Counted from the first letter of the stretch, positions 33,198 to 42,368 are shown. The stretch: DNA of 64,000 nucleotides from Acidimicrobiia bacterium (GCA_020832495.1 JAFIEP010000111.1:54277-118276), one strand, 5' to 3'. Notes: a model not told the origin generated them from the sequence alone. Numbers and translations are program-made.

Positions 33198-34058
33198 TCA
33201 ACCGCTCGGGTGGGCGACGAAGTCGATGAGTTGCTCCACCGCACCCACCAGCGACGGCTGCAGATCGGCGTAGCTGCGCACCGACCCCAGCACCGTCCGC
33301 CAGAACTGCGGTGGATCCGCCGTGCCCAGGGCGGCGCACACCCCCTCCTTCCACGGTGTTCCTTTCGGGATGTCGGGCCAGGCCTCGATGCCCACCACCT
33401 CGGGACGTACGGCAGCCCACACGTCGACGAAGAGATGCCCACAGATCAGGACCTCCGGATGGTCGATGCGCTGGGCCAGCCGCTGCTCTTTGGAGCCGTC
33501 GACCAGGTGGTCGAGCAGGATGCCCAGCCGCCGCCGGGGTCCGGGCCCGAACGTCCGCACGATCTCCTCGAGGTCGTCGGCGCCGTGCATGGGTTCCACC
33601 ACGATGCCTTCGACCCGCAGGTCGTCACCCCACACGTGCTCGACCAACTCGGCGTCGTGCACCCCTTCGACGAAGATGCGACTGGCCCGGGCCATCCTGG
33701 CCGGCGCTCCGGGCACCGCCACCGACCCCGAGGCCGTCCGCTGCGGTGCGGCCGCAGCCGACACCCGCGGCAGGATCAGGCTGACCTGCTGGCCACCGAC
33801 GTTGAAGCTCCCGTCGCGCAGCCGGCAGCGGCGATCCCGTCCGTCGTCACCGCGCACCACCACGAAACCGCCGCCGACCGACACCACGACGCCGGCCACA
33901 CCGCTCCCCCGCTCGGCGACCTCGAGGCCAGCCACCGCTTCCACCTTCGGGTACGTCCTCGGCCCGCGTCGCGGTGGCCCACCGTCGAGATCCAAGGGAT
34001 CTGACAGGACGCCCCCGCGGACGACGGGTCGTTTCGGTGGCGGTGCAGCGCTGGACAC
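33198..34058 (-). CDS. DUF3097 family protein
   Basis: 286 aa with GTG start at 34058, 8 nt after TACCGT. Central conserved block ASRIFVEGVHDAELVEHVWG, then RVEGIVVEPMHGADDL and RRLGILLDHLVDGSKEQRLA, with acidic residues spaced like a TOPRIM fold (Glu-Gly then Asp-x-Asp-like). DNA or RNA handling is therefore possible but untested. The N-terminal quarter (about 1-100) carries a small OB/SH3-like strand set with GGFVVVRGDDGRDRRCRLRDG. Confidence 0.85.
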   Translation of the reverse strand: MSSAAPPPKRPVVRGGVLSDPLDLDGGPPRRGPRTYPKVEAVAGLEVAERGSGVAGVVVSVGGGFVVVRGDDGRDRRCRLRDGSFNVGGQQVSLILPRVSAAAAPQRTASGSVAVPGAPARMARASRIFVEGVHDAELVEHVWGDDLRVEGIVVEPMHGADDLEEIVRTFGPGPRRRLGILLDHLVDGSKEQRLAQRIDHPEVLICGHLFVDVWAAVRPEVVGIEAWPDIPKGTPWKEGVCAALGTADPPQFWRTVLGSVRSYADLQPSLVGAVEQLIDFVAHPSG

Positions 34059-34181
34059 GACGAGCGACGGTAGCCATCCCCGGCACACAAATGGTGCACC
34101 GGCGAGTGATCGAGGGGCCGGTCCGGGTCCGGGCTGCACTCGTGCGAGCCATCAGTGCATGCAGAACGCAGTATCTGCTGG

Positions 34182-34187
34182 TAGTCT
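34182..34187 (+). promoter_or_regulatory. vapBC promoter, leaderless type, in palindrome-rich DNA
   Basis: TAGTCT ends 6 nt before ATG 34194. Around it TGCATG occurs on both flanks (about 34157 and 34191) and GCAG-TAT-CTGC lies upstream (34168-34178), the type of symmetry VapB dimers bind for autoregulation. Confidence 0.5.
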
Positions 34188-34193
34188 ACATGC

Positions 34194-34427
34194 ATGCCAT
34201 CGATCACCATTCGCGACGTCCCCGATGACACGCGCGACGAGCTGGCCGCTCGCGCGGCCAGGGCAGGCCAGTCGCTGCAGGAGTACCTGCGACTGCACTT
34301 GATCGAGACCACGCAGCGCCCCGATGCCAGGGCTCTCGCCGACAGGATCGCCACCCGCAAGGACCGCACGGGCACGGCGTTGTCACCCGACGTGATCGTG
34401 GGACACCGCGACGCCGAGCGACGGTGA
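34194..34427 (+). CDS. VapB/FitA-type ribbon-helix-helix antitoxin
   Basis: 77 aa. N-terminal RHH motif PSITIRDVPDDTRDELAARAARAGQSLQEYLRLHL, then a C-terminal tail (RIATRKDRTGTALSPDVIVGHRDAERR) expected to thread into the toxin active site with its arginines. It overlaps the toxin gene by 4 nt (GTGA), giving translational coupling. Confidence 0.9.
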   Translation: MPSITIRDVPDDTRDELAARAARAGQSLQEYLRLHLIETTQRPDARALADRIATRKDRTGTALSPDVIVGHRDAERR

Positions 34428-34819
34428 CCATCGTCATCGACGCGTCCGCCATGGTGGCTGCGTTGATCGACACGGGACCGCCGGGTCGCTGGGCCGAGGA
34501 GCGACTCACCGCCGATCATCTGGTCGCACCCCACCTGCTGCTCGTCGAGACGGCGAATGTGCTGCGACGGTGCGCAGCCTCGGGGGAGATCTCGCCCGAC
34601 GTGGCCACCCTCGCACACGCCGACCTGCAGGACGTGCGGCTGGATCTCCACGGCTATGAGCCCTTCGCCGATCGGATCTGGGAGCTCCGACGCAACCTCA
34701 ACGCCTACGACGCGTGGTACGTGGCCATCGCCGAGGCACTCGACGTGCCGCTGGCCACACTCGATCACCGCCTCATCGATGCACCCGGCCCGAGGTGCCG
34801 CTTCGTCACCGCGCCGTAG
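34424..34819 (+). CDS. VapC-type PIN-domain toxin
   Basis: 131 aa with GTG start. Acidic residues of the PIN active site are intact: D6 (IVIDASAMV), E42 (LVETANVL), D96 (NAYDAWYVAIAEAL) and D114 (LATLDHRL). VapC toxins are magnesium-dependent ribonucleases, often cutting tRNA or rRNA. Complete pair with VapB, so probably functional. Confidence 0.92.
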   Translation: MTIVIDASAMVAALIDTGPPGRWAEERLTADHLVAPHLLLVETANVLRRCAASGEISPDVATLAHADLQDVRLDLHGYEPFADRIWELRRNLNAYDAWYVAIAEALDVPLATLDHRLIDAPGPRCRFVTAP

Positions 34820-34950
34820 CGACGGGCGTCTGCCACGCAGCGGGGCAGCGGGCCAGCGGGAGACGGCGGGCGACCCCACCCCACTTTTCGTGCGTACGTC
34901 TCGCGGGCCACAGCCGTCGATTTGCACGCAGGAATCCCGGTGGGGGCGCC

Positions 34951-36192
34951 TCAGTTGTCCGGCTCAGCCCGCGGTTCGGCACGCAGTTCGGCTCGCAGCA
35001 CGTTGACCGCCTGGCCGAGCTCGAAGGGCACCGACCGGTCCTCCAGCAGTGCCAGGTCGGCGCGGGCACCGTCGAGGTCCCCCAGCACGAAGCGCACCTC
35101 GGCCCGCCGCACCACCCATTCGGTGGCGTCGGGGTCGAGCGCCACCGCCCGATCCAGCGAGCGCAGCGCACTGGCCCCGAGCAATGCCCGGTCCTCGTCC
35201 CCGCTGCGCACCGCTACCTCGGCCAGGATGATGCCGCGTACGGCGAAGAGCACGGCGTCATCGGCGTCGGCGCTGTCGTCGTCGAGGGCTTCGTCGAGCA
35301 ACTGCAGCCCGTCGAGGGCCGCACCCTCGGCAAACAGGGCGAACGCCTCCTCGGCCAGGGCATCGTTGGCGCCCTCCCCCACCACCGATCGGCGAAGGTC
35401 GGCGGCCACGGTGGTCACCTGCTCGATCATCATGGACGGCACGGCATCGATCGACAGCGAGTCGAGGTCGGCCAGTGCCCCCTCGGCGTCGCCCAGGTCA
35501 CGCCGGACCAGCGCTCGGAACACACGGGCGTCGCCGTAGTCGGGATCGATGGCCACCGCCTCATCGAGGAGCGCCAAGGCCTCGTCGTCGTCGAGGCTGC
35601 CGACGATGGTGCGCCCCACCCACGCCGTGTAGGTGAGCGCCTCGACGTCGTTGGGCGCCATGGCCAGCACCTCGGCGTAGGTCTCGAGTGCTTCTTCCCC
35701 GCGCCCGGTCGACCACTGTTCACGAGCCACGAGCAGCAGGTCGCGGGTGGTCTGGCGGATGTCGCCGGTGGGCAGGTCGGTGGACCCCCGCTGGCCCGAG
35801 GCCTGCACCACCAACAGCCCAGCCAGCACGACGAACGCCGCCACACCGGCCACCCACAGCAACCCGACGCGGCGGCGACCACCCGCGGGTGCTGCTGCCG
35901 TTGTTCGAGCATCCGGGCCCACCGCCGTCGCAGCATCGACGGCAGGTTCGCCGGTGGGTACCACTCCAGCGGAACTGCCCTGCACCGGACCCGCCGCCGG
36001 CTCCTCGGGCGCTTCCAGGCGACGCAGCACCTCGGCAGCGCGTGCGGTCAGGTCGTCGCGGAGGTGTTCGAAGTCGACCTCGTCGAGCTCACCGGAAGCG
36101 AACTCATCGTCGAGGCGGCGCAGCGAGCGGAAGAGTTCGTCGCGCTGGTCCTCGAGGGCGGCTCGCTCGGTGGCGGCGTCAGCGGCGGTCAC
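34951..36192 (-). CDS. ccmI: CcmI-like TPR protein of cytochrome c maturation
   Basis: 413 aa; GTG start at 36192, overlapping ccmH by 14 nt. N-terminal DUF-like segment (LRRLDDEFASGELDEVDFEHLRDDL, the CcmI/CycH-type paired helix), a transmembrane helix at about 115-135, then TPR-like helices (EALETYAEVLAMAPNDVEALTY, ALLDEAVAIDPDYGDARVFRAL, SLDRAVALDPDATEWVVRRAEV). CcmI holds apocytochrome c for haem ligation with CcmF/CcmH. Last gene of the ccm operon. Confidence 0.82.
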   Translation of the reverse strand: MTAADAATERAALEDQRDELFRSLRRLDDEFASGELDEVDFEHLRDDLTARAAEVLRRLEAPEEPAAGPVQGSSAGVVPTGEPAVDAATAVGPDARTTAAAPAGGRRRVGLLWVAGVAAFVVLAGLLVVQASGQRGSTDLPTGDIRQTTRDLLLVAREQWSTGRGEEALETYAEVLAMAPNDVEALTYTAWVGRTIVGSLDDDEALALLDEAVAIDPDYGDARVFRALVRRDLGDAEGALADLDSLSIDAVPSMMIEQVTTVAADLRRSVVGEGANDALAEEAFALFAEGAALDGLQLLDEALDDDSADADDAVLFAVRGIILAEVAVRSGDEDRALLGASALRSLDRAVALDPDATEWVVRRAEVRFVLGDLDGARADLALLEDRSVPFELGQAVNVLRAELRAEPRAEPDN

Positions 36193-36748
36193 CGTCGTCC
36201 GTCCCCTCCGGCAGGGGCGACCCGTCCGACCCCTCCGTGCCGCCGGCCTTCGGCGTGGCCCGAGTGTTCTCGGCCATGGCCTGGGCCACGAGCGCCCGGT
36301 CGCCCGCCGACGGGTCGTCGTCACCCGCCGACCAGCGCCGCAAGGCCACCGCCACCCCGCCGGCACCGACCACCACGATCACCACCGGCAGCACCCACAC
36401 CACCAGGCCGACGCCCTCGGTGGGTGGGCTGAGAAGGGCATCGTCGCCGAAGATGCCGGCGTAGTAGGCGTAGATCTGCTCGTCGCTCTGACCCTCCTCC
36501 ACCCGGGTGGCGATGTCGCGGCGGATCTCTCGGGACACCGACACGTCGGACTCGGCCACCGACTGACCGGCGCACTGGGGGCACTTGATGGTGCGGGTGA
36601 GGTCCTGCACCCGTTCAGCATTGGTGGGCGGTCCGCTGCCTGACGGCGCGCCCACTGCCAGCGCAGCGGCGACGATGACCGCCATGGCGGCCCACGGCAG
36701 CCACCACGGCAGCCGTCGGGTCGGCGATGGTCCGCTGCTGGTGCTCAT
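36179..36748 (-). CDS. ccmH: Cytochrome c maturation protein CcmH
   Basis: 189 aa. N-terminal anchor (about 14-33), then KCPQCAGQSVAESDV with redox cysteines C56 and C59 (CPQC), the family motif IRRDIATRVEEGQSDEQIYAYY, and a second transmembrane helix (about 115-137). Reduces the CXXCH cysteines of apocytochrome c. Overlaps ccmG by 4 nt. Confidence 0.93.
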   Translation of the reverse strand: MSTSSGPSPTRRLPWWLPWAAMAVIVAAALAVGAPSGSGPPTNAERVQDLTRTIKCPQCAGQSVAESDVSVSREIRRDIATRVEEGQSDEQIYAYYAGIFGDDALLSPPTEGVGLVVWVLPVVIVVVGAGGVAVALRRWSAGDDDPSAGDRALVAQAMAENTRATPKAGGTEGSDGSPLPEGTDDGDRR

Positions 36749-37428
36749 CGGTCGTCTCCCGTGGAAGCGGGCGCCACGGCGTCGGCCTCGTCACGGGTGA
36801 TGGGCTCGACCCCGTCGTCGGCCACGCCGGGCAGTTCCTCCCCGTCGCTGCGTTCGAACATCTCGATGGCGTCGTCGAGCGCCTCGGCGGTGACGCCGTA
36901 GAAGATCCCCACGATCTGCCCGGCGGGGCTGACCAGGAAGGACTCCGGCACACCGCGCACGCCGTAGTCCAAGGCGATGCCCCCCGTGTCGGTGGCCAGC
37001 ACGGGCCAGTCACCGCCGCGTTCGTCGAAGAACTGGCGGATCTCGTCGGCCCGGTCGTCGAAGGCGACGCTCACCATGTGCACACTGCCGTCGTCGTGGC
37101 GCTCGGCGAACTCGACCAGCTCGGGGTGCTCCACCCGGCAGGGCACGCACCAGGTGGCGAAGAAGTTCACCACCACCCACGACCCGCGCCAGCGGTCGAT
37201 GTCGACGGGCTCGCCGTCGAGGTCGGTGCCCACCACCGCCGGTGCGGCCCGGCCGATGATCTCACTGCGGATGCCGGCGTCGTCGGCCACCAGCACCTGC
37301 CAGCCCAGCACCCCGATGAGCAGGGCCAGCACGGCGCCGACGGCCAGGCTGACGGTGCGCGTCGAACCCACCCCGTGCGACGGCGACGCCGTCGGCTCGG
37401 TTCCGGTCTCGGTCTCGGTCTCGGTCAT
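36745..37428 (-). CDS. ccmG: Thioredoxin-like protein CcmG/DsbE
   Basis: 227 aa. N-terminal transmembrane anchor (about 25-47) and an extracytoplasmic thioredoxin domain with active site WCVPC (C94, C97), the acidic region FAERHDDGSVHMVSV and the cis-proline loop GVRGVPESFLV. Supplies reductant to CcmH or apocytochrome c. It overlaps ccmF by 4 nt. Confidence 0.93.
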   Translation of the reverse strand: MTETETETGTEPTASPSHGVGSTRTVSLAVGAVLALLIGVLGWQVLVADDAGIRSEIIGRAAPAVVGTDLDGEPVDIDRWRGSWVVVNFFATWCVPCRVEHPELVEFAERHDDGSVHMVSVAFDDRADEIRQFFDERGGDWPVLATDTGGIALDYGVRGVPESFLVSPAGQIVGIFYGVTAEALDDAIEMFERSDGEELPGVADDGVEPITRDEADAVAPASTGDDR

Positions 37429-39482
37429 TGCTCACCTCCGCCACCGGTGCCGGCAGAGACGCCGACCTCGGTGGGGGCGTCGGTCCCGAGCGCCGGCTCG
37501 GCCGCCCCACCAGTGGGTGCCGCCGCCGGGGTCTCCGGCTGTTCGGACCGACCGGCAGCGACACCGTCGGGAGTGCCCGGGCGTCGGCGGGGTGGCACCA
37601 CGGCCATCAGCGTTCCCAGGGCCATGACCCCACCGCCGATCCACAACCACACGATGAGGGGCTGCACGGTGACCCGCACCAACGCTGGGTCGCCGGGCTC
37701 CGACGGGAGTTCGAGCACGCTCAAGGCCACGTCACGGGTGGGGGTGACCTGCACCGACGGCGTGCCGATGCGTTGGTTACCAAACGGGAACACGCTCACG
37801 CCCGGCGCCCAGGGGCCGGTGCCGTCGATGTCGATGAGGACGCGCTGCACCCGACGGTTGGGCAACACCTCGACGTCGGTGCCCACCAGGGTGAAGGTGC
37901 TCCCGGCGAACTGCGCCGGCTCGTCGGGCAGGAGACGCAACTCGGTCTGCTGCAGGTACGAGCCGCTGGCGGCCAGCGCCACGGCGATCATCACCACGCC
38001 CAGGTGCACCACCATGCCGCCGCTACTGCGACCCACCAGACCTCGCCACCCCTGGCGACGGATGGCCAGTACCAACTGGCGACCGGCCGAGCCGGCAGCG
38101 AAACCGCCCAGGGCGAACGCCAGCAGCGGTGCCAGGCCCCGCGCACCGACGGCCACCGCCACCACCAGCGCTGCTGTCCCCACCCACGCCGGCCACAGCA
38201 ACCGATGGTGCAACAGTTCGCCGCTGGTCCGTTTCCACGGCAGCACGGGGGCCACCGCCATCAGGAACAGCAGCATGAGCCCCAGCGGGATGCTCATGCG
38301 GTTGAAGAACGGACTACCCACCGAGATGCGGTCACCACCGATGGCTTCCACCAGCAGCGGGAACAGGGTGCCCAACAGGACGGTGAAGGCGAAGGCGGCG
38401 AACACCAGGTTGTTGGCCAGGAACGCCCCTTCACGGGACATGGGCGCGCCGATGCGTGCCGGCGTGCGCAACTCGTCGCCCCGCCAGGCGATGAGCACCA
38501 CGGTGGACACCACGATGAGGGCGAAGAACCCGAGCAGCAGCGGGCCGATCTGCGACTCGGTGAAGGCGTGCACCGACTCGAGCACCCCCGATCGGGTGAT
38601 GAAGGTCCCCAGAATGGTGAGGGCGAACGTGGCGGCCAACAGCGACAGGTTCCACACCCGCAACATGCCGCGCCGCTCCTGCACGACCACCGAGTGCAGG
38701 TAGGCCGTTCCGGTGAGCCACGGCAGCAACGACGCGTTCTCCACGGGGTCCCAGGCCCAGTAGCCACCCCAGCCGAGCACCTCGTAGGCCCACCACGACC
38801 CCAACACGATGCCGACGGTGAGGCACCCCCAGGCCACCAGTGTCCAGCGGCGGGTCTCGAGTAACCAGCCCTCACCCAACCGTCCGGTGGCCAGCGCACC
38901 GATGGCGAACGCGAACGGCACGGTGAACCCCACGTAGCCCAGGTAGAGCATCGGCGGGTGGAACGCCATGAGGATGTGTTCCTGCAGGAGCGGGTTCGGT
39001 CCGGGCCCGTCGAAGTCCGGAGGTACGTCGAAGGGCACGAAGGGATTGGCCGGGCCCAGCACCAACATGAAGAAGAAGGTGCACACCACGAACATGGTGA
39101 CCATGGCCCAGCCCACCATGGGGTCGTCGAAGCGGTTGCGGAAACGACGCGCCGTGGCCACCAGGAACCCGGCCAGCACCAACAGCCACAGCAGGATCGA
39201 CCCCTCGAGCGCCGCCCACAGGGTGGCCACGTCGAAGGGGAACGGCGTGGCCGTCGAGTGGTTGCGGGCCACGTAGTCGATGGAGAAGTCGTCGGTCAGC
39301 AGCGCCCGTTCCATGGCCACCACGGCCAGCACCGCGCCGAGGGCGGTCCCGCCGACGCACCACTTGCCGATGCGCAGGTAGGTGGGGTTGTGGCGCACGG
39401 TGCCCACCACCATGGCGATCACACCCCACGACGACGCCACGAAGCCGAGGATGATCGCCGCCCGGCCGAGCGCCAGGTTCAT
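37425..39482 (-). CDS. ccmF: Haem lyase subunit CcmF
   Basis: 685 aa with many transmembrane helices (about 15). The tryptophan-rich haem-handling WWD-type motif reads GWGGYWAWDPVENASLLPWL near residue 240, with conserved histidine-bearing segments (HPPMLYLGYVGFTVPFAFA; YLHSVVVQERRG). Joins haem from holo-CcmE to apocytochrome c. The C-terminal 60 residues are a low-complexity Pro/Ala/Gly tail. Overlaps ccmE by 4 nt. Confidence 0.95.
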   Translation of the reverse strand: MNLALGRAAIILGFVASSWGVIAMVVGTVRHNPTYLRIGKWCVGGTALGAVLAVVAMERALLTDDFSIDYVARNHSTATPFPFDVATLWAALEGSILLWLLVLAGFLVATARRFRNRFDDPMVGWAMVTMFVVCTFFFMLVLGPANPFVPFDVPPDFDGPGPNPLLQEHILMAFHPPMLYLGYVGFTVPFAFAIGALATGRLGEGWLLETRRWTLVAWGCLTVGIVLGSWWAYEVLGWGGYWAWDPVENASLLPWLTGTAYLHSVVVQERRGMLRVWNLSLLAATFALTILGTFITRSGVLESVHAFTESQIGPLLLGFFALIVVSTVVLIAWRGDELRTPARIGAPMSREGAFLANNLVFAAFAFTVLLGTLFPLLVEAIGGDRISVGSPFFNRMSIPLGLMLLFLMAVAPVLPWKRTSGELLHHRLLWPAWVGTAALVVAVAVGARGLAPLLAFALGGFAAGSAGRQLVLAIRRQGWRGLVGRSSGGMVVHLGVVMIAVALAASGSYLQQTELRLLPDEPAQFAGSTFTLVGTDVEVLPNRRVQRVLIDIDGTGPWAPGVSVFPFGNQRIGTPSVQVTPTRDVALSVLELPSEPGDPALVRVTVQPLIVWLWIGGGVMALGTLMAVVPPRRRPGTPDGVAAGRSEQPETPAAAPTGGAAEPALGTDAPTEVGVSAGTGGGGEQ

Positions 39483-40090
39483 GTGGACCCCGAGGTGGCC
39501 CCGTCGGCGTCGTCGTACCCCTCGCCGTCGCCGTACTGCTCGGCGTCGTCGATGCGATCGCCGTGGTCGGCCACGTAGTTCTCGTCGTGCTTCACCAACA
39601 TGCGGTCCGACACGAACACGAGCTGGTCACCGCTACCCGACCACCGTCCTTCGAGTACCACGGGAATGTCCGGCTGGAACAGTTCCTGGGGATCGCCGCT
39701 GTGCTCGACGAGGGTGGTGGCGCCGTTGTAGGTGATGGAGAACGTGGCCCCGCCGGGATAGGCCTCGATCCCTTCGGGCACGACGGTGCCCTGGATGCGG
39801 AAGCGGCTGTCGCCGAGTTCGGATCGCTCGGCGATGGCCTCGTCGACGTTGCGGAAGTACAGCGCCGCCTCGTTCAAGGCCTGGGCAACGGCCACCCCAC
39901 CGATACCGAGCACCACGAGGAGCACGGCCACGCCAGCCCACTTCTTGGCCGGCGACCGGCGGGCGGCGGGTCGGTCGAAGGTGCGTGGCCGCAGATCGAC
40001 CGAGGCGTCGTCGGGGGCCTCGGGACCGCCGTCGCCCAGTTCATCGGGGCTCCGCCCGAGATGATCGTCGGCACCAGGGTTCACAGCCAT
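39479..40090 (-). CDS. ccmE: Haem chaperone CcmE
   Basis: 203 aa. A charged N-terminal stretch of 50 residues, one transmembrane helix (about 51-70), then the OB-fold with FRIQGTVVPEGIE and the haem-attachment motif LVKHDENY (H168, Y172). This is the classical His form, not the CXXXY form found in some archaea and sulfate reducers. The C-terminal tail is Asp/Gly-rich. Start ATG 40090 overlaps the ccmD stop by 10 nt. Confidence 0.93.
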   Translation of the reverse strand: MAVNPGADDHLGRSPDELGDGGPEAPDDASVDLRPRTFDRPAARRSPAKKWAGVAVLLVVLGIGGVAVAQALNEAALYFRNVDEAIAERSELGDSRFRIQGTVVPEGIEAYPGGATFSITYNGATTLVEHSGDPQELFQPDIPVVLEGRWSGSGDQLVFVSDRMLVKHDENYVADHGDRIDDAEQYGDGEGYDDADGATSGST

Positions 40091-40209
40091 CGCCGTTCTC
40101 CTTCGGGGACCTGTTCGATGAGTCGTCGGCCGCGCCACAGCAGCGCGGCGACGTACGAGACGAGCACCACGGCGGTGATGGCCCACCCGAGCGCCACGTA
40201 ACCCCACAT
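40081..40209 (-). CDS. ccmD: CcmD-like small membrane protein
   Basis: 42 aa. One hydrophobic helix (about 5-25, YVALGWAITAVVLVSYVAALLW) followed by RGRRLIEQVPEGERRWL, the topology and size of CcmD, which releases holo-CcmE from the CcmABC complex. It starts 2 nt after the ccmC stop and overlaps ccmE. Placement between ccmC and ccmE supports the call. Confidence 0.85.
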   Translation of the reverse strand: MWGYVALGWAITAVVLVSYVAALLWRGRRLIEQVPEGERRWL

Positions 40210-40211
40210 CG

Positions 40212-41033
40212 TCACGGCGCACCGCCTGTCCCGCCCTCGGCACGGCGAACTGCCAAGGCCTCGTCGATCGCTCGGTCCTCGGCTCGGTCGGCCAACCAGC
40301 CCACCCGGAAACGGTGGACGAGCAGCCAGACGAAGAACCCGATGGCCACCACGGTGGCGAACACCCAGGTGAACAACTGGAGGCCCTCGATGCGGAAGTC
40401 GCCGTCGGTGCGGAACAGGGTGGCGTCCTGGTGCAGTGACCGCCACCAGTTGACCGACTGGTTGACCACGATGACGTTGGGCACGAGGAGCAGGCCGACG
40501 ATGGCCGAGCGGCGCCCACGGGCGGTGCGGTCCTCGGTGGCGCCCCGCAGGCCCAGGTAGCCGAGCAGCAGCAGGAAGAGGAACAGCGTCGAGGTGAGGC
40601 GGGCGTCCCACTCCCACGGTGTGCCCCAGGTGGCTTGGCCCCACACCATGCCCGAGAGCAGGGTGACGGCGGTGAAGACGGCACCCACCTCGGCCGACGA
40701 GGACGCCACCAGGTCCCACCACTCGGTGCGACGGCGCAGCCACACCGCCGAGGCCACGGTGGTCAACATGCAGGCCATGTAGGCCACCGAGACCGACGGC
40801 ACGTGCACGTAGAGCAGGCGCACGCTCTCGCCCTGCACGACGTCGGGCGGCGTGGCCACGAAGGCCAGCCAGGCCACCGCAGCGCCGCCGATGATCAGCG
40901 CCAGACCCAACAGCCGGGTGAACCGCGACCCGGTGCCGGTGGGTGCGGACCGCGCATCGCCGGCGGCGGCCTCGTCTCGGCGCAACGAAGGCTCCGGGTG
41001 CTGCGGCCCCCCGGCGTTCGTATCGATGGTCAC
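40212..41033 (-). CDS. ccmC: Haem-handling permease CcmC
   Basis: 273 aa, six transmembrane helices, GTG start overlapping ccmB by 4 nt. Conserved RLLYVHVPSVSVAYMACM (external His), the tryptophan-rich WGQATWGTPWEWDARLTS motif and SLHQDA with the second haem-ligand histidine. CcmC loads haem on CcmE. The N-terminal 35 residues are a polar extension. Confidence 0.95.
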   Translation of the reverse strand: MTIDTNAGGPQHPEPSLRRDEAAAGDARSAPTGTGSRFTRLLGLALIIGGAAVAWLAFVATPPDVVQGESVRLLYVHVPSVSVAYMACMLTTVASAVWLRRRTEWWDLVASSSAEVGAVFTAVTLLSGMVWGQATWGTPWEWDARLTSTLFLFLLLLGYLGLRGATEDRTARGRRSAIVGLLLVPNVIVVNQSVNWWRSLHQDATLFRTDGDFRIEGLQLFTWVFATVVAIGFFVWLLVHRFRVGWLADRAEDRAIDEALAVRRAEGGTGGAP

Positions 41034-41698
41034 GTCTCCTCCAGCAGCGAGCCGTAGGCGGCCACACCGGCACCCAGGTACGCCAGGGCGAACAACACGA
41101 GCAACCCGGCCCAGGGCCAGCCGTCGGCCGGGGTGTCCTCGAGCGCTGCTTCGAACGCCCGGGTGGCGCCCAGAAGCACCGGTGCCAGCACCGGGAGCAT
41201 CAGCAGCGGGACCAGGGTGTCGCGCACCCGTAGCCCTGTCGCGAGGACTCCGTACAGGCTACCGGCCGCGGCGATCCCAGCGGTAGCCGAGAGCACCGTG
41301 ACCGCCAACAGCAGCCAACCTCGAAGGGTGGCGCCGTAGAACACGGCCACCCCACCGAGCAGCAACACCTCGAGGGCCAACAACTGCACCGAGATGGCCA
41401 GGGCCTTCCCCAAGAACACCCCCGAGGGCACCACACCCGACAGCAACAGGATGTCGCGGGACGACTCGGTCGATTCCACGGCGAAGGCCCGCTGCACGGC
41501 CAGCACCGAGGCGAACAGCACCGCCACCCAGTACAACCCTGGTGTGGCTGCGGCCAGCAGGCCCCGGTCGGGATCGAGGGCGAAGCCGAACAGCACGAGC
41601 ACCAGCACGGCGAACGGGGCGATCTGCGCCAGCGTCACTCTCGAGCGCCACTCGAGGCGCAAGTCCTTGGCAGCGATCAGCCAGGCATCGGCCAGCAC
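41030..41698 (-). CDS. ccmB: Haem exporter permease CcmB
   Basis: 222 aa with GTG start 1 nt after the ccmA stop and GGAGGG 6 nt upstream. Six hydrophobic segments and the family blocks WRSRVTLAQIAPFAVLVLVLFGFA, ESTESSRDILLLSG and PVLLGATRAFEAAL. Partner of CcmA in the CcmABCD ABC complex. Confidence 0.92.
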   Translation of the reverse strand: MLADAWLIAAKDLRLEWRSRVTLAQIAPFAVLVLVLFGFALDPDRGLLAAATPGLYWVAVLFASVLAVQRAFAVESTESSRDILLLSGVVPSGVFLGKALAISVQLLALEVLLLGGVAVFYGATLRGWLLLAVTVLSATAGIAAAGSLYGVLATGLRVRDTLVPLLMLPVLAPVLLGATRAFEAALEDTPADGWPWAGLLVLFALAYLGAGVAAYGSLLEET

Positions 41699-41699
41699 G

Positions 41700-42359
41700 T
41701 CAGCCCTCCCCGACCACGGCGCCACCCACGAGGGTGACCACCCGGGCACCCAGCGAGGACGTGCGGTCGTGTTCGTGGGAGGCGACCACCACCGTGGCCC
41801 CGGCGTCCACCGCCTGGTGCAACAGGCGGTCGAGCAGGTCCCGTCCCTCGGCGTCGAGCCCGGCGTGCGGTTCGTCGAGCAGCCACAGCTCCGGGCGGCG
41901 GACGAGCACGCAGGCCAAGGCGGTACGACGACGTTGTCCGGCAGACAGTCGGGCCACCGACACCCCGGCCACCCGGTCGGGCAGGCCCACGCCCCGCCGG
42001 GCCCGCACGACGGCATCGGCGTCGGGCACCCGGGCGGCACGAGCCCAGAAGGCGATGTTGTCATCGACGCCGAGATCGTCGTAGAGCCCGGCACCGTGTC
42101 CGAGCAGCCCCACCCGCCGTCGCACCTCGCGCCGCGCCCGGCGGCCTCCGTCGGCCAAGTCGAAGCCCACCACGGTGGCAGTTCCCGACGAGAGCGGGGC
42201 CAATCCGGCACACAACCGCAGCAGCGTGGTCTTGCCCGCACCGTTGGGGCCGTGCAGGGCCACCAGCTCGCCGCGGTGCACGTCGAGGTCCACACCGGCG
42301 AGCCCGGGGAACCGACCGAGGAGGGAGACCGCGGCGCGCAGCGAGATGACGGGCTCCAT
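41700..42359 (-). CDS. ccmA: Haem exporter ATPase CcmA
   Basis: 219 aa ABC ATPase: Walker A LHGPNGAGKTTLLRLCAG, signature ARLSAGQRRRTALA, Walker B LWLLDEPHAGLDAEG and switch ASHEHD. ATP hydrolysis frees holo-CcmE from CcmC. First gene of the nine-gene operon; TAGCGT (42369-42374) is 9 nt before the ATG. Confidence 0.94.
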   Translation of the reverse strand: MEPVISLRAAVSLLGRFPGLAGVDLDVHRGELVALHGPNGAGKTTLLRLCAGLAPLSSGTATVVGFDLADGGRRARREVRRRVGLLGHGAGLYDDLGVDDNIAFWARAARVPDADAVVRARRGVGLPDRVAGVSVARLSAGQRRRTALACVLVRRPELWLLDEPHAGLDAEGRDLLDRLLHQAVDAGATVVVASHEHDRTSSLGARVVTLVGGAVVGEG

Positions 42360-42368
42360 GGCCGCCTC

